Origin: Spiribacter sp. 2438 | GTDB taxonomy: Bacteria; Pseudomonadota; Gammaproteobacteria; Nitrococcales; Nitrococcaceae | Assembly: GCF_009676705.1 (NCBI RefSeq) | Contig: NZ_CP046046.1 | Coordinates: 1,612,001 to 1,676,000, forward strand | Length of the DNA stretch: 64,000 nt | Direction of reading: 5' to 3' | Part shown: one piece after another, positions 18,804 to 28,551 of the stretch | How the letters are laid out: every line of letters begins with the position of its first letter | Position numbering within the stretch: the first letter of the stretch is position 1 | Notes under the pieces: model-generated | Seen by the model: the letters and a program-made list of their open reading frames with translations, nothing else | The model's database searches: none | What the model was told of the DNA's origin: nothing | Program-made: the position numbers and the translations under genes

Positions 18804-19414
18804 TGCTCCGCCGACCAGCCAACCTGGTAGTCAATGCCGAAGTCAGTCAGCAAGTCGTGGGTTTCGAACATCGGCAGGCCCATGACGCCAGTGTAGCTGC
18901 CTTCAAGCTGCTCGATGAATACCCCGCCACGACCCTGAATGCCATAGCCACCGGCCTTGTCCACCGGCTCGCCGCTGCGCCAGTAGGCGTCGACCTCGCC
19001 AGGCAGGAGTGGACGCAGGGTAACCGTGCTCAGCGACAGGCGCGTGGCCTCGTAGCTGTCGTCCACCAGTGCCACGCCGGTCAGCACACGGTGACTGCGC
19101 CCGGCGAGCCGCTGCAGCATGGCCGCCGCCTCGGCCTGACTGCCCGGTTTGCCAAGGACCTCGTCTTCCAGCACCACGGCGGTGTCGGCGCCCAGCACCG
19201 GCCGATCGGAGCCGGAAGGTCGTGACGCCAGTCCGGCGCGCGCCTTTTCCAGCGCCAGCCGCACCACGAAGACCTCCGGGGTTTCCTCCTCATTCACCGC
19301 CTCGTCAACGCCCTGGTGGAGGGTTTCAAAGCGCACACCCATGCGCTGGAGAATCTCGTGCCGCCGGGGAGACGTCGAGGCGAGATAGAGATCGGGATGT
19401 TCAGGGTCCGGCAT
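18800..19414 (-). CDS. maf: Maf family nucleoside triphosphate pyrophosphatase (YhdE type)
   Basis: House-cleaning pyrophosphatase of 204 residues that hydrolyses dTTP, UTP and modified pyrimidine triphosphates. Signatures are YLASTSPRRHEIL at the N-terminus, the catalytic GADTAVVLEDEVLGKP and VDKAGGYGIQGRGG. The start ATG is preceded by a full AGGAGG at a spacing of 5, the strongest ribosome site I saw in this cluster. It overlaps rng by 4 bases. Position between rlmH and rng matches the maf-rng pair of other proteobacteria. Confidence 0.95.
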   Translation of the reverse strand: MPDPEHPDLYLASTSPRRHEILQRMGVRFETLHQGVDEAVNEEETPEVFVVRLALEKARAGLASRPSGSDRPVLGADTAVVLEDEVLGKPGSQAEAAAMLQRLAGRSHRVLTGVALVDDSYEATRLSLSTVTLRPLLPGEVDAYWRSGEPVDKAGGYGIQGRGGVFIEQLEGSYTGVMGLPMFETHDLLTDFGIDYQVGWSAEQ

Positions 19415-19441
19415 CGTAGCCTCCTTGCATGGACGGGCCGT

Positions 19442-19909
19442 TCAGGCCCGGTGATAGGGATGCCCGGAAAGCAGCGTCCAGGCGCGGTAAAGCTGCTCGG
19501 CCACCACCACCCGGACCAGCATGTGCGGCAGGGTCAGCGCCGATAGCGACCAGCGGCGCTCGGCCGCCCGCTTGACCGCGGGATCCAACCCGTCCGCGCC
19601 CCCAATCAGGAACGCCAGATCCTGGCCCTGCTGCATGGCATCGTCCAGATAGTCTGCCAGATCCCGGGTCGACCATTGCTGCCCCCGTTCATCCAGGGCC
19701 ACCAGACGGGCCCCGCCGGCCGCTGACTGCAGGGCTTGCCACTCCTGGGCACGGGCGCGGTCCAGGTCGCCACCCCGCCGTGCCGCCCCCGGGTTGACCG
19801 CGTGCAGCCCCAGAGGAAGGTGTCGAGGCATGCGCCCGGCGAACTCGTCGAATCCGGTCTGGACCCAGGCCGGTGGTCGGCGGCCCACCGCCACCACATC
19901 AAGCCGCAC
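19442..19909 (-). CDS. rlmH: 23S rRNA pseudouridine-1915 N3-methyltransferase RlmH
   Basis: SPOUT-class methyltransferase of 155 residues that modifies pseudouridine 1915 in helix 69 on assembled 70S ribosomes. It has the glycine-rich SAM knot motif FLIGGADGL and the C-terminal PHMLVRVVVAEQLYRA that closes the active site. It follows rsfS after 3 bases. Usually mrdA and rodA come next; here maf and rng do, so the ancestral cluster has been split. Confidence 0.96.
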   Translation of the reverse strand: MRLDVVAVGRRPPAWVQTGFDEFAGRMPRHLPLGLHAVNPGAARRGGDLDRARAQEWQALQSAAGGARLVALDERGQQWSTRDLADYLDDAMQQGQDLAFLIGGADGLDPAVKRAAERRWSLSALTLPHMLVRVVVAEQLYRAWTLLSGHPYHRA

Positions 19910-19912
19910 CCG

Positions 19913-20299
19913 TCACTCTCCGGGCTCGGTTTCGGAGGGAACGTCAGGATCGGATTCGCCCTCTTCCACCGCCCAGATCCGCTCCAGGCGGTAAAAATCT
20001 CTGACATCTTCCAGCATGACGTGGGTAACCACGTCACCGAGATCCACCAGAACCCATTCGCTGCCCTCAAGGCCCTCCACCCCCAACGGACGCTGGTCCC
20101 GGTCACGGGCAGCCTCAATCACCGACTCGGCGATGGAGCGAACATGACGCCTTGAGTTGCCGGAAGCGAACAGCATGTAGTCGGTGATGGCGGTCTTGCC
20201 CCGCACATCAATCAGTCGCGGGTTAACGGCCTTCATGTCCTCCAGCGCCGTTTCCACGCAGTGACGGAGATCCTCGGATGACTGAATGGTTTTAGTCAT
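19913..20299 (-). CDS. rsfS: Ribosome silencing factor RsfS
   Basis: Binds L14 on free 50S subunits and blocks joining to 30S under nutrient limitation. The product is 128 residues from the ATG at 20299 (MTKTIQSSEDL); the frame extends upstream to 20479, but that part is not conserved and overlaps nadD. Family motif DYMLFASGNSRRHV is present. A GGGAGG lies 13 bases upstream of the start. A 32-base gap separates it from nadD. Confidence 0.95.
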   Translation of the reverse strand: MTKTIQSSEDLRHCVETALEDMKAVNPRLIDVRGKTAITDYMLFASGNSRRHVRSIAESVIEAARDRDQRPLGVEGLEGSEWVLVDLGDVVTHVMLEDVRDFYRLERIWAVEEGESDPDVPSETEPGE

Positions 20300-20331
20300 G
20301 ATGCGTCTGCATCCTCCCGGGCATGTCGCCC

Positions 20332-20997
20332 TTACTGCTGGGGATAACCGTAGCCCCGGCACCTTGATAGCGCGGTCCAGACCCGGTCCGGTACCAACCC
20401 GCGGACTGAATACCCCTGGGCCAGGGACCGGCGCAACGCCGTCGCGGAAATCTCCAGCTGTGAAACCGGCTGGAACCAAACACGGCCCGCCGGCGACCGG
20501 CGAAGTTCAGCCGGGTTCACGGCCCGTCGGGCCGTCAGCCAGCCGGCCAGCGTGTCCGACCACCCACCGCCGGCATCGCCGCCCCGGGTGGTCACCACCA
20601 GATGCGCCAGGCCGGTCAGCTCCCGCCAGCGATGCCACTGCGTCAGGCCGCGGAATGCGTCGCTGCCCATGATGAAACAGAGGGGCCGACGGGGACCCAG
20701 GTCACGCCTGAGCGATGCCAGCGTGTCCGCCGTGTAGGACGCACCGGCCCGGCGCAGTTCCCGGTCATCAACCACCAGACCCGGCACGTCTTCCACGGCC
20801 AGTCGCAATAGCCGACAGCGCAATGCCGCATCGGCGCGAGGCTGGGATCGGTGGGGCGGGACGCTCACCGGCACCATCCTGACCTCGGAGAGCCCGAGGG
20901 CCTGCAATAACTCGACGGCAGGACGGATATGGCCCCAATGGACCGGGTCGAAGGTTCCACCCAGCACCGCCACCGGCGAACCGCCGGTGTCCGTCAT
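20332..20997 (-). CDS. nadD: Nicotinate-nucleotide adenylyltransferase NadD
   Basis: Makes deamido-NAD from nicotinate mononucleotide and ATP. It has 221 residues: the nucleotidyltransferase signature [11 protein letters not shown] at the N-terminus and [10 protein letters not shown] near the C-terminus, the ISxTxxR adenine-binding motif. The start overlaps the proA stop by 4 bases (ATGA). Order holA-proA-nadD-rsfS-rlmH is a standard gammaproteobacterial block. Confidence 0.96.
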   Translation of the reverse strand: MTDTGGSPVAVLGGTFDPVHWGHIRPAVELLQALGLSEVRMVPVSVPPHRSQPRADAALRCRLLRLAVEDVPGLVVDDRELRRAGASYTADTLASLRRDLGPRRPLCFIMGSDAFRGLTQWHRWRELTGLAHLVVTTRGGDAGGGWSDTLAGWLTARRAVNPAELRRSPAGRVWFQPVSQLEISATALRRSLAQGYSVRGLVPDRVWTALSRCRGYGYPQQ

Positions 20998-22277
20998 TCG
21001 CGAATGTGCCCTTCGCCGAGCACGATGTATTTCTGGGTGGTGAGACCCTCAAGGCCCACCGGACCGCGCACATGAAGCCGGTCGGTACTGATTCCGATCT
21101 CGGCGCCGAGGCCATACTCGAACCCGTCCGCAAACCGGGTGGAGGCATTCACCATCACCGAGCTGGAGTCCACCTCGCGCAGAAAACGCTCGGCGCTGGG
21201 CTGATGGCTGGTCACGATGGCCTCGGTGTGACCGGAGGAGTGCCGGGCGATATGGGCCATGGCCTCATCCAGGCCATCGACCACCCGCACGGACAGAATG
21301 GGGGCGAGATACTCGGTGTCCCAGTCGGCGTCAACGGCGGGCGTCATGGACGGCACCAGGCGCCGGCTCTGCTCGCAGCCCCGGACCTCGACCCCCAGTT
21401 CGTCGAAGCGGGCCTGCAGGCGCGGCAACAGCTCCGCGGCCACCCGCGTGTCCACCAGCAGTGTCTCGAGGGTGTTGCAGGTGCCGTAACGCTGGGACTT
21501 GGCATTCACCACCACCCGTTCGGCCATATCCAGATCCGCGGCGCCGTCCACGAAGCAATGGCAAATGCCGTCCAGGTGCTTGATCATGGGAACGGTGGCC
21601 TCACGCATAATGCGCTCGATCAGCCCCTTGCCGCCCCGGGGCACCAGCACGTCCACAAGATCGGACAGGGTGATCAGTGCACCCACGGCGGCCCGATCCG
21701 TGGTCTCCACCACCTGAACCGCCGTGCGGGGCAGCCCGACACTCTCGAGGCCCGTGGCAATGCAGGCCGCAATGGCCTGATTGGAGTGCTGCGCCTCGGA
21801 TCCGCCCCGGAGAATGCAGGCATTGCCGGATTTCAGGCACAGTGCGGCCGCGTCGGCGGTCACATTGGGACGCGACTCGTAAATAATTCCGACCACGCCG
21901 AGGGGGACCCGCATGCGGCCGACGCGGATGCCCGACGGCATGGGGTTGAGGTTCTCGATGGCGCCCACCGGATCCGGCAGGGCCGCCACCTGCTCCAGGC
22001 CTGTCGCCATCGCCTCGATCCGCGACCCATCCAGGGCCAGTCGATCCAGCAGCGCCTCGTCAAGACCGTTTTCGCGGCCTGCGGCCAGATCGCGGGCATT
22101 GGCTTCCTGCAGTTGCGGAGCCGCCTGACGAATCGCTTCCGCCATGGCTTTCAGAGCCGCGCTGCGAATCCCGCTGTCGCTGGCCGCCAGCACCGATGCC
22201 GCGTCCCTGGCCTGACGCCCCAGGGCACGAACATATTCAGCGATATCATCTCCGGCGGCGGCTTCCCTTACCTGCAT
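20994..22277 (-). CDS. proA: Gamma-glutamyl phosphate reductase ProA
   Basis: NADPH-dependent reductase of the second step of proline synthesis, turning glutamyl-5-phosphate into the semialdehyde. 427 residues from the ATG at 22277, which has GGAG at a spacing of 9; an extension to 22355 is not conserved and overlaps holA. The catalytic cysteine is in the [15 protein letters not shown] motif. proB is not in the window. Proline is a compatible solute in halophiles, but nothing in the sequence shows osmotic control. Confidence 0.96.
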   Translation of the reverse strand: MQVREAAAGDDIAEYVRALGRQARDAASVLAASDSGIRSAALKAMAEAIRQAAPQLQEANARDLAAGRENGLDEALLDRLALDGSRIEAMATGLEQVAALPDPVGAIENLNPMPSGIRVGRMRVPLGVVGIIYESRPNVTADAAALCLKSGNACILRGGSEAQHSNQAIAACIATGLESVGLPRTAVQVVETTDRAAVGALITLSDLVDVLVPRGGKGLIERIMREATVPMIKHLDGICHCFVDGAADLDMAERVVVNAKSQRYGTCNTLETLLVDTRVAAELLPRLQARFDELGVEVRGCEQSRRLVPSMTPAVDADWDTEYLAPILSVRVVDGLDEAMAHIARHSSGHTEAIVTSHQPSAERFLREVDSSSVMVNASTRFADGFEYGLGAEIGISTDRLHVRGPVGLEGLTTQKYIVLGEGHIRE

Positions 22278-22297
22278 CTCAATGCTCTCCAGTCCTG

Positions 22298-23317
22298 TTA
22301 GTGAGGCGCGGAAATCCGCGCCATGTCGGTCGCCAATTCTATCAGTTCGTCCCACGGACGCCGTCGCTCCGCGCCCTTGAGCACCCGATCCACGGCGGCG
22401 GCCCGCGCCAGCAACGCTGGCCAGGCGTCATCCGGCGCAAAATGGGCCAGACGCTGCAGTCGACTCTGCCGGTTTTTCCAGACCCGATGCCGCCGCAGCA
22501 CCGCCTGACTGTCGGCGCCACCGCCACCAGCAGCCTGGAGCTCCGCCAGTACCCGCAGATCACGGCTGAGCCCCCAGAGCACGAGAACCGGTTCCTCTCC
22601 CTCGGCCCGCAGTCGTCGAAGCACCCGCATCGTGCGGGACACGTCGCCTTCCAGAACCGCATCCGGGAGATCAAACACCGCAAAGCGTGCCCCGTCCGCG
22701 ACGGCCTCCCGCACCCGGTCCGCACCCAACGGCTGATCGCCGCCGAGCAGCCGCAGTTTGTCGATCTCCTGGGCGACCGCCAGCAGGTTGCCCTCGTTAC
22801 GCTCCGCCAGCACCGACACTGCATCGGCATCCAGGGCAAGCCCCCGCGACCGGGCGCGGCGGCTGATCCAGGTGCTGAGCTCCTGACGCTTCACCGGCCA
22901 TGCATAACTCATGACGCCAGCCTGGGCCATCGCGCCGGCCCAGGCACTTTTCCGTTGTGCCGGCTCCAGCTTGCCGCAGATCAACACCAGCACCACGTCC
23001 GTCGGTGGTGCCGCCGCATAGTCCTTCAATGCCGCCGCGCCCTCCTTGCCGGGGCGTCCCCCTGGCAGGCGCACTTCCACCAGACGGCGCTGACTGAACA
23101 GCGACAGGCTCCGAGCAACGTCCTGTAGGCGCTTCCAGTCGAACTGACCATCGGCATGCAGCACTTCCCGTTCGTCAAAGCCCTGTTCCCTGACCTGTTG
23201 GCGCAGGTCATCCAGGGCTTCTTCCACCAGTAGCGGCTCCTCCCCGGCCAGCAGGTACACCGGATCCGGGCCCTTCGCCACACGGCTGGACAGCTGATCG
23301 ATGCGCACCTCGGGCAT
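22298..23317 (-). CDS. holA: DNA polymerase III delta subunit HolA
   Basis: Clamp-loader subunit that opens the beta clamp. It has 339 residues, with the family's N-terminal [19 protein letters not shown] and the three-domain layout of clamp loader subunits, lacking a working Walker A as expected for delta. A segment [19 protein letters not shown] corresponds to the beta-interacting element. Located between lptE and proA, 20 bases before proA. Confidence 0.94.
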   Translation of the reverse strand: MPEVRIDQLSSRVAKGPDPVYLLAGEEPLLVEEALDDLRQQVREQGFDEREVLHADGQFDWKRLQDVARSLSLFSQRRLVEVRLPGGRPGKEGAAALKDYAAAPPTDVVLVLICGKLEPAQRKSAWAGAMAQAGVMSYAWPVKRQELSTWISRRARSRGLALDADAVSVLAERNEGNLLAVAQEIDKLRLLGGDQPLGADRVREAVADGARFAVFDLPDAVLEGDVSRTMRVLRRLRAEGEEPVLVLWGLSRDLRVLAELQAAGGGGADSQAVLRRHRVWKNRQSRLQRLAHFAPDDAWPALLARAAAVDRVLKGAERRRPWDELIELATDMARISAPH

Positions 23318-23323
23318 GACGGC

Positions 23324-23839
23324 TCAGAGGCTCCGGGCCACTCGGCTCAACATCAGACGGATGGCATCATCCCGAAGATCCGCTGCCAGCGCGTCTTCCT
23401 CGGCCTCGCTGGCCTGCAGGTTGTCCGGATCCACCGGGTAAGCGCCCCGGGTGGTCACCGTCTGCAGGGGACCAGCGGTGGCTTCCGGTGGCGCTTCGCC
23501 GCCGGGGCGAACCCGGAATCGAAGCCGGTAGGTGACCTCGCGCTCGGTGGCAAACCCGCGGTCATCGGTGGCGACGGTTCGGCGGCTTCGGCTGGCGTCA
23601 GCGACTTCCACCACCAGCCGCGCCTGGGCGGCATCCGACACAACGCGAGCCCCCAGATTCGCGAGCTCGCTGCTGACCCGTTCCCCCAAACGACTGCCCG
23701 TGTCTCCGGTCACCTGCACCGGCACGTCGGCCAGGCCGCCACCAACGGTGCCTCGAAGCTGCCAACCACAGCCCGCCAACAGCACCACCAGCAGGCAGGC
23801 AACCAGTCGTTGCAGCGCCACCGGGCCGACCCGTGTCAC
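23324..23839 (-). CDS. lptE: LPS-assembly lipoprotein LptE
   Basis: Outer membrane lipoprotein that plugs the LptD barrel and helps in LPS insertion. It has 171 residues with signal peptide and lipobox LLAGC (Cys24), followed immediately by GWQLRG, the family hallmark. The mature part is rich in Asp/Glu. Its start overlaps the leuS stop by 4 bases (ATGA). The partner lptD is at 6566-8818, on the other strand. Confidence 0.94.
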   Translation of the reverse strand: MTRVGPVALQRLVACLLVVLLAGCGWQLRGTVGGGLADVPVQVTGDTGSRLGERVSSELANLGARVVSDAAQARLVVEVADASRSRRTVATDDRGFATEREVTYRLRFRVRPGGEAPPEATAGPLQTVTTRGAYPVDPDNLQASEAEEDALAADLRDDAIRLMLSRVARSL

Positions 23840-26427
23840 TTGGCCACCACATTCACCAGGCGGCCGGGCACGACGATGACCCGCTGCACGGCCCCGTCAC
23901 CCAGGAACCGCTGGACGTTTTCGTCCTCCAGCGCCGCTTCGCGGATGACCGCTTCCGCCGCGTCCGCCGCCACCCGAATACGGCTGCGCAGCTTGCCGTT
24001 GACCTGCACCACCAGATCCAGGGTTTCCCGGGCCAGCGCCGACTCATCAACCACCGGCCAGGGCTGGTCAACCGCCGCGCCGGCCTGCCCCAATGCCTGC
24101 CAGAGGGAGTGACTCAGGTGCGGCGTGATGGGCTGAAGGAGCAGCACGATTGCCTCCAGCGCCTCCTGACGCAGGCCGCGGGCGGCGTCGCCCTCGGTGT
24201 CATAGCGCCCCAGGGCGTTACACAGCTCCATGACCGCGGCAATGGCGGTGTTGAAGGTATACCGTCGACCCAGGTCATCGGTGACCTTGGCAATGGTTTC
24301 GTGCAGCTTGCGTCGCAGCTCGGCACCTGCCTCGTCCAGGGAGTCGCTGCGACCGGCCGGCACCGGCCCTGCCTGGACGTGATCCAGCACCAGGCCATAC
24401 AGACGCCGCAGAAACCGCGACGCACCCTCGACGCCGCTGTCCTGCCATTCCAGCGCCTGATCCGGCGGCGCGGCAAACATGGTAAACAGCCGCACGGTGT
24501 CGGCGCCGAAGCGCTCAACCAGGGTCTCGGGATCCTCACCATTGTTCTTGGACTTGGACATGGTCGTCCAGCCGGTGCACACCAGTTCGACGCCATCGGC
24601 GCGGCGGGTCGCCCGAAGAATACGACCCTTGGCATCCCGCTGGATATCCACCTCGGACGGCGCCACCCAGACCCGGCCCTCGGTGTCACTGTCGAAGTAA
24701 AACGCCTCCGCGAGCACCATCCCCTGACAGAGCAGGTTGGTCGCCGGCTCGTCGCTGCTGACCAGCCCCTGATCCCGCATCAATTTGTGCCAGAAGCGGA
24801 AATACAGCAGGTGCATGACGGCATGCTCAATGCCGCCGATGTACTGATCCACCGGCAGCCAGTGATTGGCCCGCGGGTCGAGGATGTCGTCGGCGTCCGG
24901 AGAGCAGTAGCGGGCGTAGTACCAGGACGACTCGACAAACGTGTCGAAGGTGTCGGTCTCACGCTCCGCCTCGCCCCCACAGGTCGGGCAGGTCACCCGG
25001 CGCCAGTCCGGATCCGTTTTCAGCGGGGACTTGACGCCAGTGAAGCTGACTGACTCCGGCAGGGTGACGGGCAGGTCCGCTTCCGGCACCGGCACGGCCC
25101 CACAATCGGGACAATGAATCACCGGGATCGGACAGCCCCAGTATCGCTGCCGGGATACCCCCCAGTCCCGCAACCGGTAATTGGTGCGGCGTTCGCCGAT
25201 TCCCCGGGCCTCGAGATGGTCGGCGATGGCATTGAAGGCCGTGGTGAAATCCAGGCCGCTGAATTCGCCGGCATCCACCGTGACCAGATTGTCCTTGGCC
25301 GCCCAGGGCTCTGCCTGCACATCAATGGCGGTGCCGTCCGCCGGCCCCACGGCCTGACGAATGGGCAGTCCATACCGGGTGGCGAATTCGTGGTCACGGG
25401 CGTCGTGAGCCGGCACCGCCATGATGGCGCCGGTGCCGTATCCCATCAGCACGAAGTTGGCGACCCACACGGGAATGCGTTCTCCGGACAGGGGGTTAAT
25501 GGCCTCCACCCCCAGGGGCATGCCCTTCTTCTCGAGCTTTTCCAGCGCCTCTTCGGTCACCGCGCCACGACGGATCTCGTCCAGAAAAGCGGCCACGTCC
25601 GGGTCCCGCTCGCCGGCCGCCACGGCCAGCGGATGGTCCGCGGCCACGGCCATGTAGGTCGCACCGTAGAGCGTATCCGGGCGGGTGGTGTAAACCCGCA
25701 GTGGCTCGCCGCCCTCGGCCAGGGCAAAGTCCAGCTCGACGCCCTCGGAGCGACCAATCCAGTTGCGCTGCATGGTCTTGACCGCCTCGGGCCAGCCGGG
25801 CAGATCGTCCAGACCGTCCAGGAGTTCATCGGCATAGGCGGTAATGCGAACGAACCACTGGGGAATCTCCCGGCGCTCCACCAGCGCCCCGGATCGCCAG
25901 CCGCGGCCGTCCACCACCTGCTCGTTGGCCAGCACGGTCTGGTCCACCGGATCCCAGTTCACCACCGCCTTGGCCCGGTAAACCAGGCCCTCCCGGAGCA
26001 GGCGGGTAAACATGAGCTGCTCCCAGCGATAGTAGTCAGGCGAGCAGGTGGTGACTTCACGATCCCAGTCATAGCCATACCCCATGCGCTGAAGCTGTCG
26101 GCGCATGTGAGCGATGTTTTCGTAGGTCCACTTGGCCGGCGGCACGCCTCGCTTGATGGCCGCATTCTCGGCGGGCAGGCCGAACGCATCCCAGCCCATG
26201 GGCTGCAGGACATTACGCCCCTGCATGCGCTGAAAGCGACTGATTACGTCCCCGATGGTGTAATTGCGTACGTGCCCCATGTGCAGCCGCCCGCTCGGGT
26301 ACGGCAGCATGGACAGGCAGTAATAAGTGGGCTGGTGAGGATCTTCGGTGACCCGGAAGGTGCCTTGGGCATCCCACCAGGATTGCGCGGCCTGCTCGAT
26401 GTCAGTGGGGTTGTAGTGTGCTTCCAT
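23836..26427 (-). CDS. leuS: Leucyl-tRNA synthetase LeuS
   Basis: Class I synthetase of 863 residues (typical is about 860). HMGH in SGRLHMGHVRNYT is the HIGH box. An editing domain (CP1) and zinc-type CPDCG/CPTCG elements follow, then the second signature TMSKSKNNG at 622-630. The first residue of the usual KMSKS is threonine (T622); the second lysine (K625) is kept. The start at ATG 26427 matches the family N-terminus (NPTDIEQAAQSWWD); the frame runs on to 26811 but that is a shadow of the neighbouring ybeL. Confidence 0.97.
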   Translation of the reverse strand: MEAHYNPTDIEQAAQSWWDAQGTFRVTEDPHQPTYYCLSMLPYPSGRLHMGHVRNYTIGDVISRFQRMQGRNVLQPMGWDAFGLPAENAAIKRGVPPAKWTYENIAHMRRQLQRMGYGYDWDREVTTCSPDYYRWEQLMFTRLLREGLVYRAKAVVNWDPVDQTVLANEQVVDGRGWRSGALVERREIPQWFVRITAYADELLDGLDDLPGWPEAVKTMQRNWIGRSEGVELDFALAEGGEPLRVYTTRPDTLYGATYMAVAADHPLAVAAGERDPDVAAFLDEIRRGAVTEEALEKLEKKGMPLGVEAINPLSGERIPVWVANFVLMGYGTGAIMAVPAHDARDHEFATRYGLPIRQAVGPADGTAIDVQAEPWAAKDNLVTVDAGEFSGLDFTTAFNAIADHLEARGIGERRTNYRLRDWGVSRQRYWGCPIPVIHCPDCGAVPVPEADLPVTLPESVSFTGVKSPLKTDPDWRRVTCPTCGGEAERETDTFDTFVESSWYYARYCSPDADDILDPRANHWLPVDQYIGGIEHAVMHLLYFRFWHKLMRDQGLVSSDEPATNLLCQGMVLAEAFYFDSDTEGRVWVAPSEVDIQRDAKGRILRATRRADGVELVCTGWTTMSKSKNNGEDPETLVERFGADTVRLFTMFAAPPDQALEWQDSGVEGASRFLRRLYGLVLDHVQAGPVPAGRSDSLDEAGAELRRKLHETIAKVTDDLGRRYTFNTAIAAVMELCNALGRYDTEGDAARGLRQEALEAIVLLLQPITPHLSHSLWQALGQAGAAVDQPWPVVDESALARETLDLVVQVNGKLRSRIRVAADAAEAVIREAALEDENVQRFLGDGAVQRVIVVPGRLVNVVAK

Positions 26428-26474
26428 GGCGCCAGAGGATACCCCGGCGCCCTGTCCAATTGCACCCGGACCGG

Positions 26475-27002
26475 TCAGTCCGTGGATGGCCTGACCGTCC
26501 GCTCGAAGCGGCTGCCATGGCAGCGGGGGCACGGCGGAATGTGTCCCGCCCGACCGAAGTGCAGGCGCTCGCCACACTCCCGACACTCCAGTACCCCCGG
26601 CCCGGTAATCTCGCCGGTGTGATACCGGGAGGCAGCGGTGAGCTCGCGGTTGAATGCCTGCCATTCCAGTCGGGTCTGATCCGCCACCGAGGAAAACCGA
26701 TCCCAGATCCAGTTTTCCACCAGCTGCAGATCCATGTACAGCCAGTCGCTGTAGGTCCCGCGGGCCTTTTCGACGTAGGCGGCGGCGTCCTCCAGGTCCC
26801 TCTGCAGCCACTGAGCCACGCGGTCCGCCTCGTCGCGGGTCAATTCGCCAAGCTCGACGCTGGTTTCTCGGGCCGTGTCCAGGGCCTCCCTGACACTGTT
26901 TCCCACCCGTTCGCCGGTGCTCTCGAGGCGGTCACGCAGCCGCTCGACCATGCGCTCGTAGCCATGGACCTCGCGTTGCCGCTTTTCTTCGTTATCGCTC
27001 AT
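26475..27002 (-). CDS. ybeL: Zinc ribbon-containing protein, YbeL (DUF1451) family
   Basis: Cytoplasmic protein of 175 residues. The first about 100 residues are highly charged and helical, probably coiled coil; the C-terminal about 40 hold a zinc ribbon with CRECG and CPRCHG knuckles. The family is conserved next to leuS in gammaproteobacteria but has no proven function. It lies between lnt (52-base gap, with a hairpin) and leuS (47-base gap). Confidence 0.88.
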   Translation of the reverse strand: MSDNEEKRQREVHGYERMVERLRDRLESTGERVGNSVREALDTARETSVELGELTRDEADRVAQWLQRDLEDAAAYVEKARGTYSDWLYMDLQLVENWIWDRFSSVADQTRLEWQAFNRELTAASRYHTGEITGPGVLECRECGERLHFGRAGHIPPCPRCHGSRFERTVRPSTD

Positions 27003-27030
27003 TGGTTGGCCCTCCGGCGTCGTATCTGTG

Positions 27031-27054
27031 CCCGGTCAGTGTAACGCTGACGGG
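27031..27054 (-). promoter_or_regulatory. Hairpin directly after the lnt stop codon
   Basis: CCCGGTCAG (27031-27039) pairs with CTGACGGG (27047-27054) with one bulged base. The stem begins at the base after the lnt stop on the minus strand. There is no U tract; it may limit 3' decay or attenuate transcription into ybeL and leuS. Confidence 0.35.
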
Positions 27055-28551
27055 CTAGACCTCGCGAAACAGTTGATACCGCCGCCGGGCAAACAGCCCC
27101 ATGCCCAGCACCACCAACCCGGACACCCCGGCCATGGGCCAGTCCCGCCATCGCAGGTAGGGCGTCAGGCCCGTATGAGGCTGCACCTCACCCTCGAGGA
27201 TCACCTGCTGGAACAGCGGGCCGCTGAGGGTGACCCGCCCTTGAGGATCAATCAGTGCCGAGACGCCGGTGTTGGTGGCCCGAACCAGCGGGCGGGCGGT
27301 TTCCAGCGCCCGCATTCGAGCCATCTCCAGATGCTGCCAGGGTGCGGTGGTGTCGCCAAACCAGGCGTCATTGCTGACGTTCAGCAAAATGGTCGCCTCG
27401 GGCAGCGAGTCCGCCACCAGCCGGCCAAAGGTGATTTCGTAGCAAATGCTCACACCAATGGCATGACCCGCAGCGTTCAGCGGTTCGGCGGAGACACCGG
27501 CACTGAAGTCGCCAAGGGGCGTGCCGACAAAATTCAGCAACCCCCCGGCCAGATCACGAAAGGGCACATACTCGCCAAAGGGCACCAGGTGGCGCTTGTA
27601 GTAGAACTGAGTCGTGTCGCCGGGAACGGCCACCGCATTGAATAATCCGTTGCCCACCGGATCCGCCGCGGGCGTTCCCAGCACCAGATCACTGCCCTCT
27701 GCGCGGGCGTCGGCGGCCAGGTCCTCCAGCCAGGGGCGGGCCTGGTGGTACACGGCCGGCACCGCCGTCTCCGGCCAGACGATCAGATCAGCGCCAAAGA
27801 CATCCCGGGTGAGCGCCTCATACTCTGCCAGGATGGCGCCGCTTTCCGCCGGATCCCATTTTCGGGACTGGGGGATACTGCCCTGGATCATGGCAACGGT
27901 GAGCGGGTCGGCGGTGGGCTCGCTCCAGGGGCGATCCAGGCCGATCGCACCGCCCCCCAGCACCACCGCCATGCCCGTCGGCGCCAGCACCCGCAACGAG
28001 AGAGGGCGCCGCCCCCACCAGGCCAGCGCGCCGGCCAGCAACGCCACGGCCGCGCTCAGCCCGTACACCCCGAGGACCGGCGCGTAGGCCGCCAGCGGCG
28101 TATCCACTTGGGTGTAGCCCAGGCTGAGCCAGGTGGCACCGGTGAACAACCAGCTCCGCACCCACTCCACCAGGACCCAGGCGGCCGGGAATACCACCAG
28201 CAACGCCATCGCCCGGTAGTGACGGCCGGCCCACCAGCCCAGCAGCAGCGCGAGCATGGGAATCAGGGCAAACAGCGCCACCAACACGCCGATGGCGATC
28301 CCCGCTGCCAGTGGGCCGCCGCCATAGTTGGCGATGCTGTGATGAATCCAGTAAACGCCGAACCCGGCAAACCCCAGGCCAAACAGATAGCCCAGGAGCA
28401 GGACCCGCCCGGGACTCACTCGGGGTGGGGCCAGTAACGAAAAAATCAGTGCCAGCCCCACCACCGGCGCCCAGGCCTGGCTGAACGGCGCGAATCCCAG
28501 CGGCATGAGCAAACCGGCAAGCAGAGCCAGGGGTGGCCGTAGCAGCGTCAT
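27055..28551 (-). CDS. lnt: Apolipoprotein N-acyltransferase Lnt
   Basis: Inner membrane enzyme that adds the third acyl chain to lipoproteins, needed for Lol export. It has 498 residues: an N-terminal block of transmembrane helices (about 1-210), a periplasmic nitrilase domain with the Glu-Lys-Cys triad in IVWPETAVPA, YYKRHLVPFGEYVPFR and SICYEITFG, and a final helix. It overlaps corC by 4 bases (ATGA). Likely substrates encoded nearby include MltB, RlpA and LptE. Confidence 0.96.
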   Translation of the reverse strand: MTLLRPPLALLAGLLMPLGFAPFSQAWAPVVGLALIFSLLAPPRVSPGRVLLLGYLFGLGFAGFGVYWIHHSIANYGGGPLAAGIAIGVLVALFALIPMLALLLGWWAGRHYRAMALLVVFPAAWVLVEWVRSWLFTGATWLSLGYTQVDTPLAAYAPVLGVYGLSAAVALLAGALAWWGRRPLSLRVLAPTGMAVVLGGGAIGLDRPWSEPTADPLTVAMIQGSIPQSRKWDPAESGAILAEYEALTRDVFGADLIVWPETAVPAVYHQARPWLEDLAADARAEGSDLVLGTPAADPVGNGLFNAVAVPGDTTQFYYKRHLVPFGEYVPFRDLAGGLLNFVGTPLGDFSAGVSAEPLNAAGHAIGVSICYEITFGRLVADSLPEATILLNVSNDAWFGDTTAPWQHLEMARMRALETARPLVRATNTGVSALIDPQGRVTLSGPLFQQVILEGEVQPHTGLTPYLRWRDWPMAGVSGLVVLGMGLFARRRYQLFREV

